In this document: positions 1 through 8,660 of the stretch, piece by piece
How the letters are laid out: each line of letters opens with the position of its first letter
Numbering within the stretch: position 1 is the first letter of the stretch
DNA from: Lentzea jiangxiensis
GTDB taxonomy: Bacteria > Actinomycetota > Actinomycetes > Mycobacteriales > Pseudonocardiaceae
Assembly (NCBI RefSeq): GCF_900104175.1
Contig: NZ_FNIX01000004.1
Location: 489,022 to 553,021, forward strand
Length of the DNA stretch: 64,000 bases
Reading direction: 5' to 3'
Position numbers and translations under genes: made by a program
Notes under the pieces: model-generated
Seen by the model: only the letters and a program-made list of their open reading frames with translations
What the model was told of the DNA's origin: nothing
Databases searched by the model: none

Positions 1-391
1 GGTCGACGATGATCTGGAGCTCGTGCGAGGGCATGCCGAGGTCGGAGAGGACGCCGAGGTCGCCTTCCGGCCAGAGCTCGTTGTCCTCCTCGTCCGGGGG
101 GTCGACGCGCAGCAGGTCGAGCACGTCGGCCGCGATGTCGTAGTCGAGGGCGGCGGCCGCGTCCGAGAGCAGCAGCGCCACGCCGCCCGGCACGGGCCTG
201 AGGATGATGAAGAACTCGTCGTCGACGGCGAGGAGCCCGAACACGGCTCCCGTCGACCTCAGCTGGCGCAGCTCCGTGATCGCCGCGTCCAGCTCCGACA
301 GCGCGGAGCTGTCCATCCTGCTGCACCGCCAGCGGCCGTCCTCCCGGACCGCCGCGACCGCGAAGCCGTTGACCGGCTCCTGCTGTGTCAT
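1..391 (-). CDS. tRNA adenosine deaminase-associated protein (partial, C-terminus off the left edge)
   Basis: The minus strand is open from an ATG at 391 to the window edge, 130 codons. It reads MTQQEPVNGFAVAAVREDGR, then a stretch with LRSTGAVFGLLAVDDEFF, LLLSDAAAALDYDIAADVLD and WPEGDLGVLSDLGMP. This is the pattern of the actinobacterial tRNA adenosine deaminase-associated family, normally encoded just upstream of tadA, the A34 deaminase of tRNA-Arg(ACG). A tadA gene is expected beyond the left edge. A tRNA-Arg(ACG), the TadA substrate, lies at 28.7 kb. The biochemical role of the family is not established. Family membership is recognised from sequence; the tadA neighbour is inferred. Confidence 0.8.
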   Translation of the reverse strand, partial: MTQQEPVNGFAVAAVREDGRWRCSRMDSSALSELDAAITELRQLRSTGAVFGLLAVDDEFFIILRPVPGGVALLLSDAAAALDYDIAADVLDLLRVDPPDEEDNELWPEGDLGVLSDLGMPSHELQIIVD

Positions 392-451
392 GAGCACACC
401 GTAGGGCCCAGACGACCTTCCCGGTAGCCGAGGTGGTGGCACCATCGGTGG

Positions 452-1657
452 ATGAGCACAACTACGCCGGACCCCCGTCTCGCCGGACTGCTCGAAGGGG
501 CGCGCGTGCTTCAGCCCCGCACGGTGGCGCTGCGCCGTCAGATCCACAAGCACCCCGAGCAGGGCCTCCAGAACCCGAAGACGCAGGCGGCGATCCTGCA
601 CGCGTTGGACGGACTGCCGCTCAAGATCACGAAGGGCGAGTCGACGACCTCCGTCGTGGCGGTGCTCGAGGGTGACCAGCCGGGGCCGACCGTGCTGCTG
701 CGCGGCGACATGGACGGGCTGCCGCTGCAGGAGGACACCGGGCTGCCGTACGCGTCCGAAGTAGACGGCAACATGCACGCCTGCGGCCACGACACGCACG
801 TCGCGATGCTGGCTTCGTCCGCACGGCTGCTGGCGGACCGGCGCGACGCGCTGAAGGGGCGCGTGCTCTTCATGTTCCAGCCGGGCGAGGAGGGCCACCA
901 CGGCGCCCGGCACATGATCGAGGAAGGCCTGCTCGACGACGGCGTGGAGAAGGCGTTCGCCCTGCACATCACGTCCACGCTCAAGTCGGGCGTGGTGACG
1001 TGCCGGCCCGGTCCGATGATGGCGTCCGCGGACACGTTCCACGTGCACGTGAAGGGCCGCGGCGGCCACGGCGCGATGCCGCACAACGCGCTCGACCCGG
1101 TGCCCGCGGCGGCGGCGATGGTCGGTGCGATCCAGACGATGCTCGGCCGGCGGATCAGCGTGCACGAGCCCGCGGTGGTGACGGTCGCGCAGATCAACGC
1201 CGGCACGACCACGAACATCATCCCCGAGGTCGCGACCCTGGACGGGACGATCAGGACGTTGTCCGAGGCGACGCGCGCGCTCGTGCACAAGGAGCTCAAG
1301 CAGGCCGTGAAGCACACGGCCGCCGCCTACGGGTGCCATGCCGAGGTCAGCATCGTCCCCGGCTACCCGGTGACGGTGAACGACGACGCCGTCGGCAAGC
1401 ACGTGGTCGACCTCGCGGCCCAGGCGATGGGCGCCTCGTGGAGCGAGCCGATGGAGTACCCGCTGATGGGCGCGGAGGACTTCTCGTACGTGCTGCAGAG
1501 GGTGCCGGGGGCGATGGCGTTCCTCGGGGCGTGCCCGCGCGGGATCGACCTGGAGGAGGCCGCCCCGAACCACTCGAACCGGGTGCTGTTCGACGAGGCC
1601 GCGATGGAGCACGGGGTGGCGATGTACGCGGCGTTCGCGTTGGACGCCCTCCGGTAG
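452..1657 (+). CDS. M20 family metallopeptidase / amidohydrolase
   Basis: 401 aa, full length for the M20D amidohydrolases (hippurate hydrolase, IAA-amino acid hydrolase and N-acyl-L-amino acid hydrolase types). These are two-metal cytoplasmic enzymes that cleave amide bonds of N-acyl amino acids. Visible motifs are RGDMDGLPL (about residues 84-92), HACGHDTH (about 109-116, metal ligands), QPGEEG (about 143-148, with the catalytic Glu) and a C-terminal MGAEDFSYV segment typical of the subfamily. The dimerisation domain starts around residue 185 with VKGRGGHGAMPH. No signal peptide is seen. The ATG at 452 lies just downstream of a GGTGG stretch. The actual substrate cannot be told from sequence. 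Confidence 0.9.
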   Translation: MSTTTPDPRLAGLLEGARVLQPRTVALRRQIHKHPEQGLQNPKTQAAILHALDGLPLKITKGESTTSVVAVLEGDQPGPTVLLRGDMDGLPLQEDTGLPYASEVDGNMHACGHDTHVAMLASSARLLADRRDALKGRVLFMFQPGEEGHHGARHMIEEGLLDDGVEKAFALHITSTLKSGVVTCRPGPMMASADTFHVHVKGRGGHGAMPHNALDPVPAAAAMVGAIQTMLGRRISVHEPAVVTVAQINAGTTTNIIPEVATLDGTIRTLSEATRALVHKELKQAVKHTAAAYGCHAEVSIVPGYPVTVNDDAVGKHVVDLAAQAMGASWSEPMEYPLMGAEDFSYVLQRVPGAMAFLGACPRGIDLEEAAPNHSNRVLFDEAAMEHGVAMYAAFALDALR

Positions 1658-1684
1658 TTCGCCGCACACGTGCGGCACGGAATG

Positions 1685-2632
1685 ATGAGCGCCGTGCGAG
1701 ACGTGTGCGTGATCGGACTGGGACTGATCGGCGGCTCCGTGCTGCGGGCCGCCAAAGCTGCCGGGCGCACCGTGTGGGGTGCGACGGCGAGCGGGGAGGA
1801 CGCGGACAAGGCGCGCGCCGAGGGCTTCGACATCACGACCGTGGACGAGGCCCTCGGCCGCAGCCGGGAAGCTCTCGTCGTCCTCGCCGTGCCGCTGCCC
1901 GCGCTGCCGGACCTGCTGCGCAAGGTCCCCGCGGGCACACGGCTCACGGACGTCACGAGCGTGAAAGGACCCGTCCACGACGCCGTGCACCGGTACGCGC
2001 CGCACGCGCGGTTCGTCGGCGGGCACCCCATGGCCGGCACGAGCAGGAGCGGCTGGGACGCGGGCAGCGCCACGCTGTTCGAGAACGCCGCCTGGGTCGT
2101 CACGCCCGAGGAGGCCGACGACCACCTCGACGACGTCATGCGGCTCGCGCTCGACCTGAAAGCGCACGTCGTGCCCACGACGCCGGAGGAGCACGACGAG
2201 GCGGTGGCGCGGATCAGCCACCTGCCGCACATCATGGCGGCGGTCCTCGCGGCGGTCGGGGCGGGCGGCGGACCTCTCGCGATGGCCCTCGCGGCGGGCA
2301 GCTTCGCGGACGGCACGCGCGTCGCCGGGAGCAGGCCGGAACTGGTCCGCGCGATGTGCGAGGGCAACCGGGACGCGCTGCTGATGGCCGTCGACGACGC
2401 CCTCGGCAGGCTCGGCGCGGCACGCGGCTCGCTCGCGTCGACCGGTGGCCTCGCGAAGACGATCGAGGCGGGTCACGAGGGCAGGAAGGCGCTGGTCGAC
2501 CAGCCGCGGCGGACCGGCGTGACGATCGACCTGACCAAGCCGGGAGCACTGGCGGCGTTGCGCAACCTCGGGTCGCGTGGCGGGCGTGTGGTTGGGCTGA
2601 ACGGCAGCACCGCTGTCGCGGAAACGTCGTAG
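1685..2632 (+). CDS. tyrA: Prephenate dehydrogenase
   Basis: About 315 aa. NAD(P)-dependent oxidative decarboxylation of prephenate to 4-hydroxyphenylpyruvate in tyrosine synthesis. The N-terminal Rossmann motif VCVIGLGLIGGS, then DVTSVKGPVHDAV and GGHPMAGTSRSGWDAG, are diagnostic of the family. There is no fused chorismate mutase and no ACT domain, as in many actinobacterial TyrA proteins. The reading frame opens at a GTG at 1670. ATG 1682, ATG 1685 and GTG 1694 are alternatives without a clear Shine-Dalgarno, so the exact start is uncertain. An aromatic-type aminotransferase that could complete tyrosine synthesis is encoded at 34.5 kb but is not linked. Confidence 0.9.
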   Translation: MSAVRDVCVIGLGLIGGSVLRAAKAAGRTVWGATASGEDADKARAEGFDITTVDEALGRSREALVVLAVPLPALPDLLRKVPAGTRLTDVTSVKGPVHDAVHRYAPHARFVGGHPMAGTSRSGWDAGSATLFENAAWVVTPEEADDHLDDVMRLALDLKAHVVPTTPEEHDEAVARISHLPHIMAAVLAAVGAGGGPLAMALAAGSFADGTRVAGSRPELVRAMCEGNRDALLMAVDDALGRLGAARGSLASTGGLAKTIEAGHEGRKALVDQPRRTGVTIDLTKPGALAALRNLGSRGGRVVGLNGSTAVAETS

Positions 2633-2641
2633 GGTCGCCGG

Positions 2642-4192
2642 GTGGATCGACGGACCCTCGCCGGTGGGCTCGGTGGTCTCGCGCTCGTCGTAGCCGCCGT
2701 GGTGGCGCTCCGGACCGGTGACGCGCCGGGCACGCTCAAGCGGGAGATCGCGGACGGCGTCGAGGTCGTCGCGTCGCAGGAGCCGGCGAAGCCCGCCAAC
2801 CCGCGGACGCGGGCGCTGGACGTGGACGCGTTGCAGGTCGCCTGGAACGGCTCGGCGTCGGCGTACGAGGTGCGCTGGAACGGCAACGTGCAGCTCGTCC
2901 CGACCCCCGAGGTGGAGCTGCCGGGGCTGGACCCCGACGCGGAGACGTCCGTCGAGGTCCGCGCGGTCAGCGCGACCGGCAGGCGGTCCGAGCCGCTCCT
3001 GATCAGCGCGACGCCCGAGGACCTCTACGACGACCGGTGGGACGACCAGCTCGTCGGCCAGGTCGACAGGTTCGACGGACCGGAGGCGCTGGACCCGCGC
3101 AAGTGGCGGGTCCAGGCGGAACCGGAGTGCCTCGGGCTGCGGCCGTTCGGGCAGGGCAGGCGCATCGACGTCGACTGCCCGACAGCGGCCTTCCAGTCGA
3201 ACACGCCCGTCCGGTTCGGGATGCCCGCCGCGGACGGCGCCACCGGCCGCGCGGTCGTCAGCGTCGCGGGCGCGGTCGAGTCGAGCCACGTGCGGCTGAC
3301 GCTGCTGCCCGACCCGTGGCAGTACCTGGAGGAGACCGACGCGCAGCCGAAGGGCTCGGTCAGCCTCGACGTCACGACGCAGGGCACGCGGATCATCGCG
3401 GACCCCGACCTGCCGCGCACCGGCAGGCAGATCACCCTCGGCGACTCGCAGACGACCGGGCTCGTCGCGGGCGTGCGGCACCGGTGGGAGATGCGGGTGC
3501 TGCCGGACGCCGTCGTGGCGCTGAGGGACGGCGTCGTGGTCGCCTACGAGCCCGTCGCGATCACCGAACGGCTGGTGCACCCGCGGATCCGCATCGACGG
3601 CGGCGGGTTCCTGGACGCGTTCGGCGTCGGCGGCGTGCCGGAACGGGTCGTGCCCACCGAGGTCATCCCGCTCGAGAGGGACGTCGAACTGCCGCAGGAC
3701 GCCGTGGCGGCGAAGCTCGTCTCGTCGGTGCCCGGCCGCCAGGTCACGGTCTCCGAGCTGCCCCTGACCACCGGGAAGGTGGCGGCCGCGCAGCAGGCCC
3801 GGCTCGTGGTCATCCGCAAGCCCGAGAGCCGTCCGCAGGCCCTCCCCCGGCTCTCCGACCGCCCCGGCGGCATGAAGATCGGGGCGCCACGGCTGCACGT
3901 GGTGCACGAGGACGGCACGAAGCCTCCGCAGCCGTTGCCGCGCAAGGGCCGTGTCCTCGTCACCGCCGAGGTGAACGCGATCGGCCACCGCGGCATCGAG
4001 CTCGAGCTGGACGGGAAGCGGATCGCCGCGCTGCCCACCGACGAGCAGGGCTCCGCGGTCCCCGGCAGGCACGAGTTCTGGCTCGACACAGCGGCCCTGG
4101 GCGTCGGGTCGAGCGCTCGGCTCAAGCTCGGCGTCCTTCCGGCGGACGGTGGCGAAGCCGTTATCGCGGAAACCGTGTTCGCACTGGGGTGA
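2642..4192 (+). CDS. Exported or membrane-anchored protein with fibronectin type III domain
   Basis: 516 aa from a GTG start nine nucleotides after tyrA. An N-terminal hydrophobic segment (LAGGLGGLALVVAAVVAL, about residues 6-23) acts as signal or anchor, so most of the protein should lie outside the cytoplasm. Residues about 55-125 resemble an FnIII domain (AYEVRWNG, then a GLDPDAETSVEVRAVSATG strand pattern). A lectin/LamG-like beta-rich segment beginning DRFDGPEALDPRKWRV follows, then a C-terminal module with an LDGKRIAALPTD hairpin. No catalytic motif is recognised. It is a clear paralogue of the next gene, with the same domain order, so the pair looks like a tandem duplication. Function unknown; extracellular binding is the likeliest role. 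Confidence 0.75.
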   Translation: MDRRTLAGGLGGLALVVAAVVALRTGDAPGTLKREIADGVEVVASQEPAKPANPRTRALDVDALQVAWNGSASAYEVRWNGNVQLVPTPEVELPGLDPDAETSVEVRAVSATGRRSEPLLISATPEDLYDDRWDDQLVGQVDRFDGPEALDPRKWRVQAEPECLGLRPFGQGRRIDVDCPTAAFQSNTPVRFGMPAADGATGRAVVSVAGAVESSHVRLTLLPDPWQYLEETDAQPKGSVSLDVTTQGTRIIADPDLPRTGRQITLGDSQTTGLVAGVRHRWEMRVLPDAVVALRDGVVVAYEPVAITERLVHPRIRIDGGGFLDAFGVGGVPERVVPTEVIPLERDVELPQDAVAAKLVSSVPGRQVTVSELPLTTGKVAAAQQARLVVIRKPESRPQALPRLSDRPGGMKIGAPRLHVVHEDGTKPPQPLPRKGRVLVTAEVNAIGHRGIELELDGKRIAALPTDEQGSAVPGRHEFWLDTAALGVGSSARLKLGVLPADGGEAVIAETVFALG

Positions 4193-4211
4193 ACGCCCTA
4201 GCGTGACCGTC

Positions 4212-5936
4212 ATGAAGCGGGTCGCCTTCGCTGTCGCGGGCCTCGCGCTGGTGGCGGGCGTGCTCGTGCTGCGCGACACCGGCGGGAGCGACTCGACCCT
4301 GCCCACCGCTCCCCCGCCGCCGACGAAGCTCCGGGCGTACGCGGCGGAGCAGGTGCTGGTGCCGGGCCCGCAGGGTCGTCCGGGCACGCCCTCGAACGTG
4401 GTCGCGCGCGCCGGCCACCACAGGATCCAGCTCGCCTGGTCCGGCGACGCGCCCGCGTACGAGGTGCGGTGGGGCGAGAAGACCAAGCTCGTCACGCGGC
4501 CGGGCACGCAGCTCAACGGCCTGCTGAACGACCGCGAGCAGGAGGTCGAGATCCGCGCGGTCGACTCCTTCGGCCAGCGGTCGCAGCCCGCGAGGACCAG
4601 GGCGACCCCGCGCGCGGACAACGCCCCGTACACGTTCGTCGACCGCTTCGACAACCCCGCCGAACCCGACCTGCGGCGGTGGCGGCTCTCCAAGCGCACC
4701 GACTGCGCCCGCGCCACCTCGGGCGACGAGGAGGACCACGACCGGCTCGTGGTCGGCAGCAGCTGCGGCACCCGAGCCGTGACGCTGAGGGCGCGCACGC
4801 CGTTCGTGCGCGGTGACGACGAGAGCCGGCTCGTGGTCGATACCGACGCCCCGGGCACCGGCGGCAAGCTGCTGCTCGACCTCGTGCCGGGTCCGGTCAG
4901 CGTCCAGGGCGACCCGGTGCCGCCGAACACCGTCCGAGCCACGGTCTCGACCGACGCCGCCGGCAACTCGGTCGTCGAGCTGGTGCCGAACGGCACCACC
5001 GCCAAGCCGCTCCCGCCCGCGCTGCCGGGCGTGACCGTGCGCTGGGAGGTCGTGCTGAGCTCCGCGGGCGTCCAGGTCGTGCGCGACGGTGACGTCGTCG
5101 CCACCTCGTCGTTCGTGCCGCAGTGGCGCGAGGCGACGGCGCTGGTCGGCTTCGCGGCGCTCGCGGGCGACCGGATCCGCGCGGGCGTCGACCTGATCGG
5201 CTACCGGACCGCCAGGGCGGACGCCCCGCCTGCGGGCCCGACACCGCAGGTGCGCCTGGACGGCCCGGCGAGCACCGGTGCGACGCCTCTGGCGGACGTC
5301 ACCGCGGGGCAGCTGCGCATCGCGCTCATCCCGTCCCGCGAAGGCACGCCCGTCCCGGCGGTGGAGGTCAACGGCGTCGAGGTGCCGATCAGGCCGGCGG
5401 TCGAGGGCACGCCGTGGAAGCCCGGCGCGGAGTACCCGGCCGTCGCCGACCTGCCGCGAGAAGCGTTCACCGACACCCTGAACGTGCGGCTGGTGACGCA
5501 GGAGCGCATCCAGGTCACCCACACCGACGTCGAGCTGACCGGCCCGCAGGGCATCACCCAACGCGAGAGCTCGACCCCTCTGGTCGACGCGAAGCCGGCG
5601 CTCGCCGATCCCGTCCCCGAGGTGCTGGACGCCGGCGGGCAGCCCGTCGGGAACGGTGCCGCGTTCAACCGGGGCCGCGTGGTGCTGGAGGTCCGCGTCA
5701 ACGCCCTGGACGCGGCCGTGGCGGGCCTCGCCGGGTTCGAGGTCAGGCTCGACGGCACGCACATCGCCACCGTCCCCACCACGGCCGACGGCCCCGCCGC
5801 CGCGGGCCGGTGGCGGATCTCGCTCAACACGGCGGCGCTGGGCCCCGGCGCCCACGCGGTCGAGGTGAAGGCCTTCAGCACCGATCAGGGAGTGCACCCC
5901 GAAACGGGTTACGTCCCCTTTTTGCTCAAGCCCTGA
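4212..5936 (+). CDS. Exported or membrane-anchored protein with fibronectin type III domain (paralogue of the upstream gene)
   Basis: About 574 aa from ATG 4212 (GTG 4203 is an alternative). The frame extends back to 4149 inside the previous gene, but that start would put a charged non-signal peptide ahead of the hydrophobic segment VAFAVAGLALVAGVLVL. It shares the upstream protein's layout: anchor, FnIII-like domain containing AYEVRWGEK and EVEIRAVDSFGQRSQ, a beta-rich middle beginning FVDRFDNPAEPDLRRW, and a C-terminal module with FEVRLDGTHIATVPT. The two share only local similarity, so the duplication is old. No enzyme motif is visible. Function unknown. Confidence 0.75.
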   Translation: MKRVAFAVAGLALVAGVLVLRDTGGSDSTLPTAPPPPTKLRAYAAEQVLVPGPQGRPGTPSNVVARAGHHRIQLAWSGDAPAYEVRWGEKTKLVTRPGTQLNGLLNDREQEVEIRAVDSFGQRSQPARTRATPRADNAPYTFVDRFDNPAEPDLRRWRLSKRTDCARATSGDEEDHDRLVVGSSCGTRAVTLRARTPFVRGDDESRLVVDTDAPGTGGKLLLDLVPGPVSVQGDPVPPNTVRATVSTDAAGNSVVELVPNGTTAKPLPPALPGVTVRWEVVLSSAGVQVVRDGDVVATSSFVPQWREATALVGFAALAGDRIRAGVDLIGYRTARADAPPAGPTPQVRLDGPASTGATPLADVTAGQLRIALIPSREGTPVPAVEVNGVEVPIRPAVEGTPWKPGAEYPAVADLPREAFTDTLNVRLVTQERIQVTHTDVELTGPQGITQRESSTPLVDAKPALADPVPEVLDAGGQPVGNGAAFNRGRVVLEVRVNALDAAVAGLAGFEVRLDGTHIATVPTTADGPAAAGRWRISLNTAALGPGAHAVEVKAFSTDQGVHPETGYVPFLLKP

Positions 5937-5954
5937 TTGGCCCAAGATGGGGGC

Positions 5955-7139
5955 ATGGCTCGCGCATTGATCATCGACGCCGCCCGCACGCCGTTCGGCA
6001 GGTACCGCGGAGGCCTCTCCGGCATCCGCGTGGACGACCTCGCCGCGCTGCCGATCGTCGACCTGCTGCGCCGCTACCCGTCGCTCGACCTGGCCCGCAT
6101 CGACGACGTGCTGCTGGGTGACGCGAACGGCGCCGGCGAGGACAACCGCAACGTGGCCCGCATGGCCGCGCTGCTGGCGGGACTGCCGGTCTCGGTGCCG
6201 GGCGTGACGCTGAACCGGCTGTGCGCCTCGGGCGGGGAGTCGATCATCCAGGGCGCCCGCGCGCTGATCACCGGGGACGCGGACCTGGTCGTCGCGGGCG
6301 GTGTCGAGGGGATGTCGCGGGCGCCGTTCGTGACGGCCCGCCCGGACAAGGCGTTCCCGGACCGCCTGGAGACCGTGTCGACGGCGCTCGGCTGGCGGCT
6401 CGTGAACCCGCGCATGCCCAAGCACTACACAGTTCCGCTGGGACTGGCCGCCGAGAAGGTGGCCCACGAGCTGGGGATCACGCGCGAGCAGATGGACAAC
6501 TTCGCGCTGCGCTCGCACCGCCGCGCCGCCGCGGCGTGGGACGCGGGCGTGCACGAGGGTTTCGCGTTCCCCGTGCAGCTGCCGGACGGGACGGCGATCA
6601 GGCGCGACGAGAACGTCCGCGCGGACACGAGCATCGAGAAGCTCGCGAAGCTCAAGCCGGCGTTCTCGGAGAACGGGTCGGTGACACCGGGCAACGCGTC
6701 ACCGATGAACGACGGCGCCGTGGCCGCCTTGCTCGGCACGGAGGCGATCGCGGCGGAACTGGGCGTCGAGCCGCTGGGCGAGGTGCTGGGCAGCGCGACG
6801 ACCGGCGAGGAGCCGCACCGGTTCACGGTCGCGCCCGTCCCGGCGATCCGGAAGCTGGTGAAGCGCCTGCACCTCGATGCCGAGCAGGTCGACCTCTGGG
6901 AGATCAACGAGGCGTTCGCCGCGATGGCGTTGTCGGTCGTGCACCACCTCCCCGAGATCGACAGGGAGAAGGTCAACGTGCACGGCGGCGCCATCGCGTA
7001 CGGGCACCCGCTCGGCGCCTCGATGCCGCGCGTGGTCATCGACCTGTGCCGCCACCTGCGGGCGCGCGGTGGCGGTGTGGGCATCGCGGCGGCGTGCGTC
7101 GGCGTCGGCCAGGGCGTGGCGGTCGCGGTCCGCGTCTAG
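5955..7139 (+). CDS. Thiolase family protein (acetyl-CoA acetyltransferase)
   Basis: About 394 aa. Claisen condensation or thiolytic cleavage of 3-ketoacyl-CoA. The nucleophilic cysteine sits in LNRLCASGGES, NEAFA is present, the catalytic histidine lies in GGAIAYGHPLGAS, and the second cysteine is in ACVGVGQG (the family usually has CIGGGQG). The frame opens at a TTG directly after the upstream stop, but ATG 5955 gives the canonical beginning MARALIIDAARTPFGRYRGG. Its last four bases overlap the end of the convergent regulator gene. Whether it serves beta-oxidation (PcaF or FadA type) or acetoacetyl-CoA synthesis cannot be decided here. An acetoacetyl-CoA synthetase gene at 29 kb acts on the same intermediate. 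Confidence 0.92.
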   Translation: MARALIIDAARTPFGRYRGGLSGIRVDDLAALPIVDLLRRYPSLDLARIDDVLLGDANGAGEDNRNVARMAALLAGLPVSVPGVTLNRLCASGGESIIQGARALITGDADLVVAGGVEGMSRAPFVTARPDKAFPDRLETVSTALGWRLVNPRMPKHYTVPLGLAAEKVAHELGITREQMDNFALRSHRRAAAAWDAGVHEGFAFPVQLPDGTAIRRDENVRADTSIEKLAKLKPAFSENGSVTPGNASPMNDGAVAALLGTEAIAAELGVEPLGEVLGSATTGEEPHRFTVAPVPAIRKLVKRLHLDAEQVDLWEINEAFAAMALSVVHHLPEIDREKVNVHGGAIAYGHPLGASMPRVVIDLCRHLRARGGGVGIAAACVGVGQGVAVAVRV

Positions 7140-7849
7140 GGCTTGGTGTGCAGGACGTCCCGCGCCTGTTCGGCGGCGCGGGTGATGGCCTCGCTGACGA
7201 AGTCGAGGAACCGCGCGATGTTCTCCAGCCGGACGGCCGCGGGTGTGCCGGGGCCGAGGCTGCTGACGCCGTGGCGCGCGGCCCCGGCGAGCGTCGTCGT
7301 GCCCTGCGCGCTCGCGATCATCGACCGGTACCAGATGTCACCCTCGTCGACGACGTAGCGCTCGCGGCGGCGTTCGTCGCGCACGCGGCCGATCAGGCCC
7401 TGGCCCTCCAGGTACGCCACGGCCTTCGAGACCGAAGCCGGGCTGACCTGCAGGTGCGACACCAGTTCCTGCGCGGTCATGCTGCCGGAGTCGGTGGCGT
7501 AGAGGCTGGCGAGCGTCCGCGCCGTCATCCTGGGCAGGCCCTGCCCCATGAAGATGCCCGAGAACACCTCCTCGAACTCCCGCACGGCCTCCGGGTCGCG
7601 CCCGTCGGTGCGCTCCGCCGCCCGCCGGCCCTTCGGTGACGCCGCCTTGCGGCGCTGGGCCCGGCGTTCGGTGGAGAGCTGGGCGATGTCGGGCTTGTAG
7701 CCCGCGGGACCTCCGTTGCGCAGGACCTCGCGCGTGATCGTCGAGGTGGGCCGGCCGAGACCCCGCGCGATCTCCGCGTACGCGAGGCCGTCGGCGAGGC
7801 CGAGGGCGATCTGACGGCGTTCCTGCTGGGTGAGTCGGCCTCCTGGCAT
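7136..7849 (-). CDS. Transcriptional regulator with two helix-turn-helix domains (GbsR/MarR-like)
   Basis: 237 aa. Residues about 5-45 (LTQQERRQIALGLADGLAYA) form a helix-turn-helix of the type seen at the N-terminus of IS30-type transposases. Residues about 95-165 form a winged helix (TAQELVSHLQVSPASVSKAV, then a charged RDERRRERYVV wing) of the MarR/GbsR class. Such two-HTH proteins are common in actinomycetes and often lie divergent to DUF4097 genes, as here. The 186-bp divergent region contains several GCAAC/GTTGC half-sites that are plausible operators, so it probably controls itself and the DUF4097-peptidase pair. The ligand is unknown. Confidence 0.8.
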   Translation of the reverse strand: MPGGRLTQQERRQIALGLADGLAYAEIARGLGRPTSTITREVLRNGGPAGYKPDIAQLSTERRAQRRKAASPKGRRAAERTDGRDPEAVREFEEVFSGIFMGQGLPRMTARTLASLYATDSGSMTAQELVSHLQVSPASVSKAVAYLEGQGLIGRVRDERRRERYVVDEGDIWYRSMIASAQGTTTLAGAARHGVSSLGPGTPAAVRLENIARFLDFVSEAITRAAEQARDVLHTKP

Positions 7850-7879
7850 GCCGCGAGCATAGCCTTCACCTTCAGTTCA

Positions 7880-7996
7880 TTGCAACAGTCGTTGCGTTAG
7901 ATTCAGATCCGGTTGCAACGATATTAGGGTTTTGAACTGCTATTACTCGCTTTTTGTGCAACGAAGTTGTTGGCCAGATCCGGAAACGCAACGTAG
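7880..7996. promoter_or_regulatory. Putative operator array of GCAAC/GTTGC half-sites
   Basis: Between the divergent regulator and DUF4097 genes lie a perfect inverted repeat GCAAC-N4-GTTGC (7882-7895), a palindrome GTTGCAAC (7912-7919), a near repeat GCAAC-N3-GTTG (7958-7969) and a further GCAACG (7988-7993). The spacing and recurrence of one pentamer in both orientations suggest binding sites for the adjacent two-HTH regulator. The region is also AT-richer than its surroundings. Regulator binding is inference; the repeats are seen directly. Confidence 0.55.
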
Positions 7997-8035
7997 CTTT
8001 CCCTCATCGGAAACAACGAGTCACAGGAGCCAGAG

Positions 8036-8635
8036 ATGCAGACCTTCGCCACCACCGCCCCGATCGCCGCCCTGCTCGACATCCCCGCCGGGCGCGTCCA
8101 GTTCATCGCCTCCGACCGCGCCGACGCCGCCGTCGAGGTCCTGCCGGTCGACGCCTCGAAGAGCCGCGACGTGAAGGCCGCCGAGAAGGTCTCGGTCGCG
8201 TTCGCCGACGGGGTCCTGCGCATCGAGGCCGATTCCGGCGGCAAGCTCCTCGGGTCGTCCGGCTCGGTCGAGATCACCGTCCAGCTGCCCGCCGGGTCGC
8301 GGGTCGAGGCCAAGGCCGCGAGCGCGGAGTTCCGCGGCGTCGGCCGGCTCGGCGACATCGCCTTCGAGGCCGCGCAGAGCGACATCAAGATCGACGAGGC
8401 CGCGCACGTCCGGCTGTCGACGCAGGCCGGCGACGTGACCATCGGCCGCCTCACCGGTTCGGCCGAGATCACCACGCTCAAGGGCCACATCACCGTCGCC
8501 ACCGACCGCTCCGCCTCGCTCGACGCCGGCACCACCTACGGCCGCATCACCAACTCGCTGCGCAACGACGGCTCGGACGCGGTGGCCATCCGCGCCACCA
8601 CGTCGTACGGCGACATCACCGCCCGCGGCCTCTGA
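8036..8635 (+). CDS. DUF4097 family beta-strand repeat protein
   Basis: 199 aa, preceded by an AGGAG about 8 nt before the ATG. The protein is almost wholly short alternating beta strands with small residues, as in VEAKAASAEFRGVGRLGDI, VRLSTQAGDVTIGRLTGSAE and TTYGRITNSL. This matches the right-handed or adhesin-like beta repeat of DUF4097. There is no signal peptide or membrane segment, so it is probably cytoplasmic. The S9 peptidase gene begins 25 nt downstream and is likely co-transcribed. The divergent regulator probably controls it. The biological role of the family is not known. Confidence 0.8.
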   Translation: MQTFATTAPIAALLDIPAGRVQFIASDRADAAVEVLPVDASKSRDVKAAEKVSVAFADGVLRIEADSGGKLLGSSGSVEITVQLPAGSRVEAKAASAEFRGVGRLGDIAFEAAQSDIKIDEAAHVRLSTQAGDVTIGRLTGSAEITTLKGHITVATDRSASLDAGTTYGRITNSLRNDGSDAVAIRATTSYGDITARGL

Positions 8636-8660
8636 CCACTCGACCTCCTGGGAGACCACC

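Noticed and set aside
1000..2721. Very long open frames in alternative phases over known genes, here 573 codons across the M20 and tyrA genes.
   Set aside because: Arg/Ala/Gly-rich translations typical of shadows in high-GC DNA; the true frames have clear family motifs.
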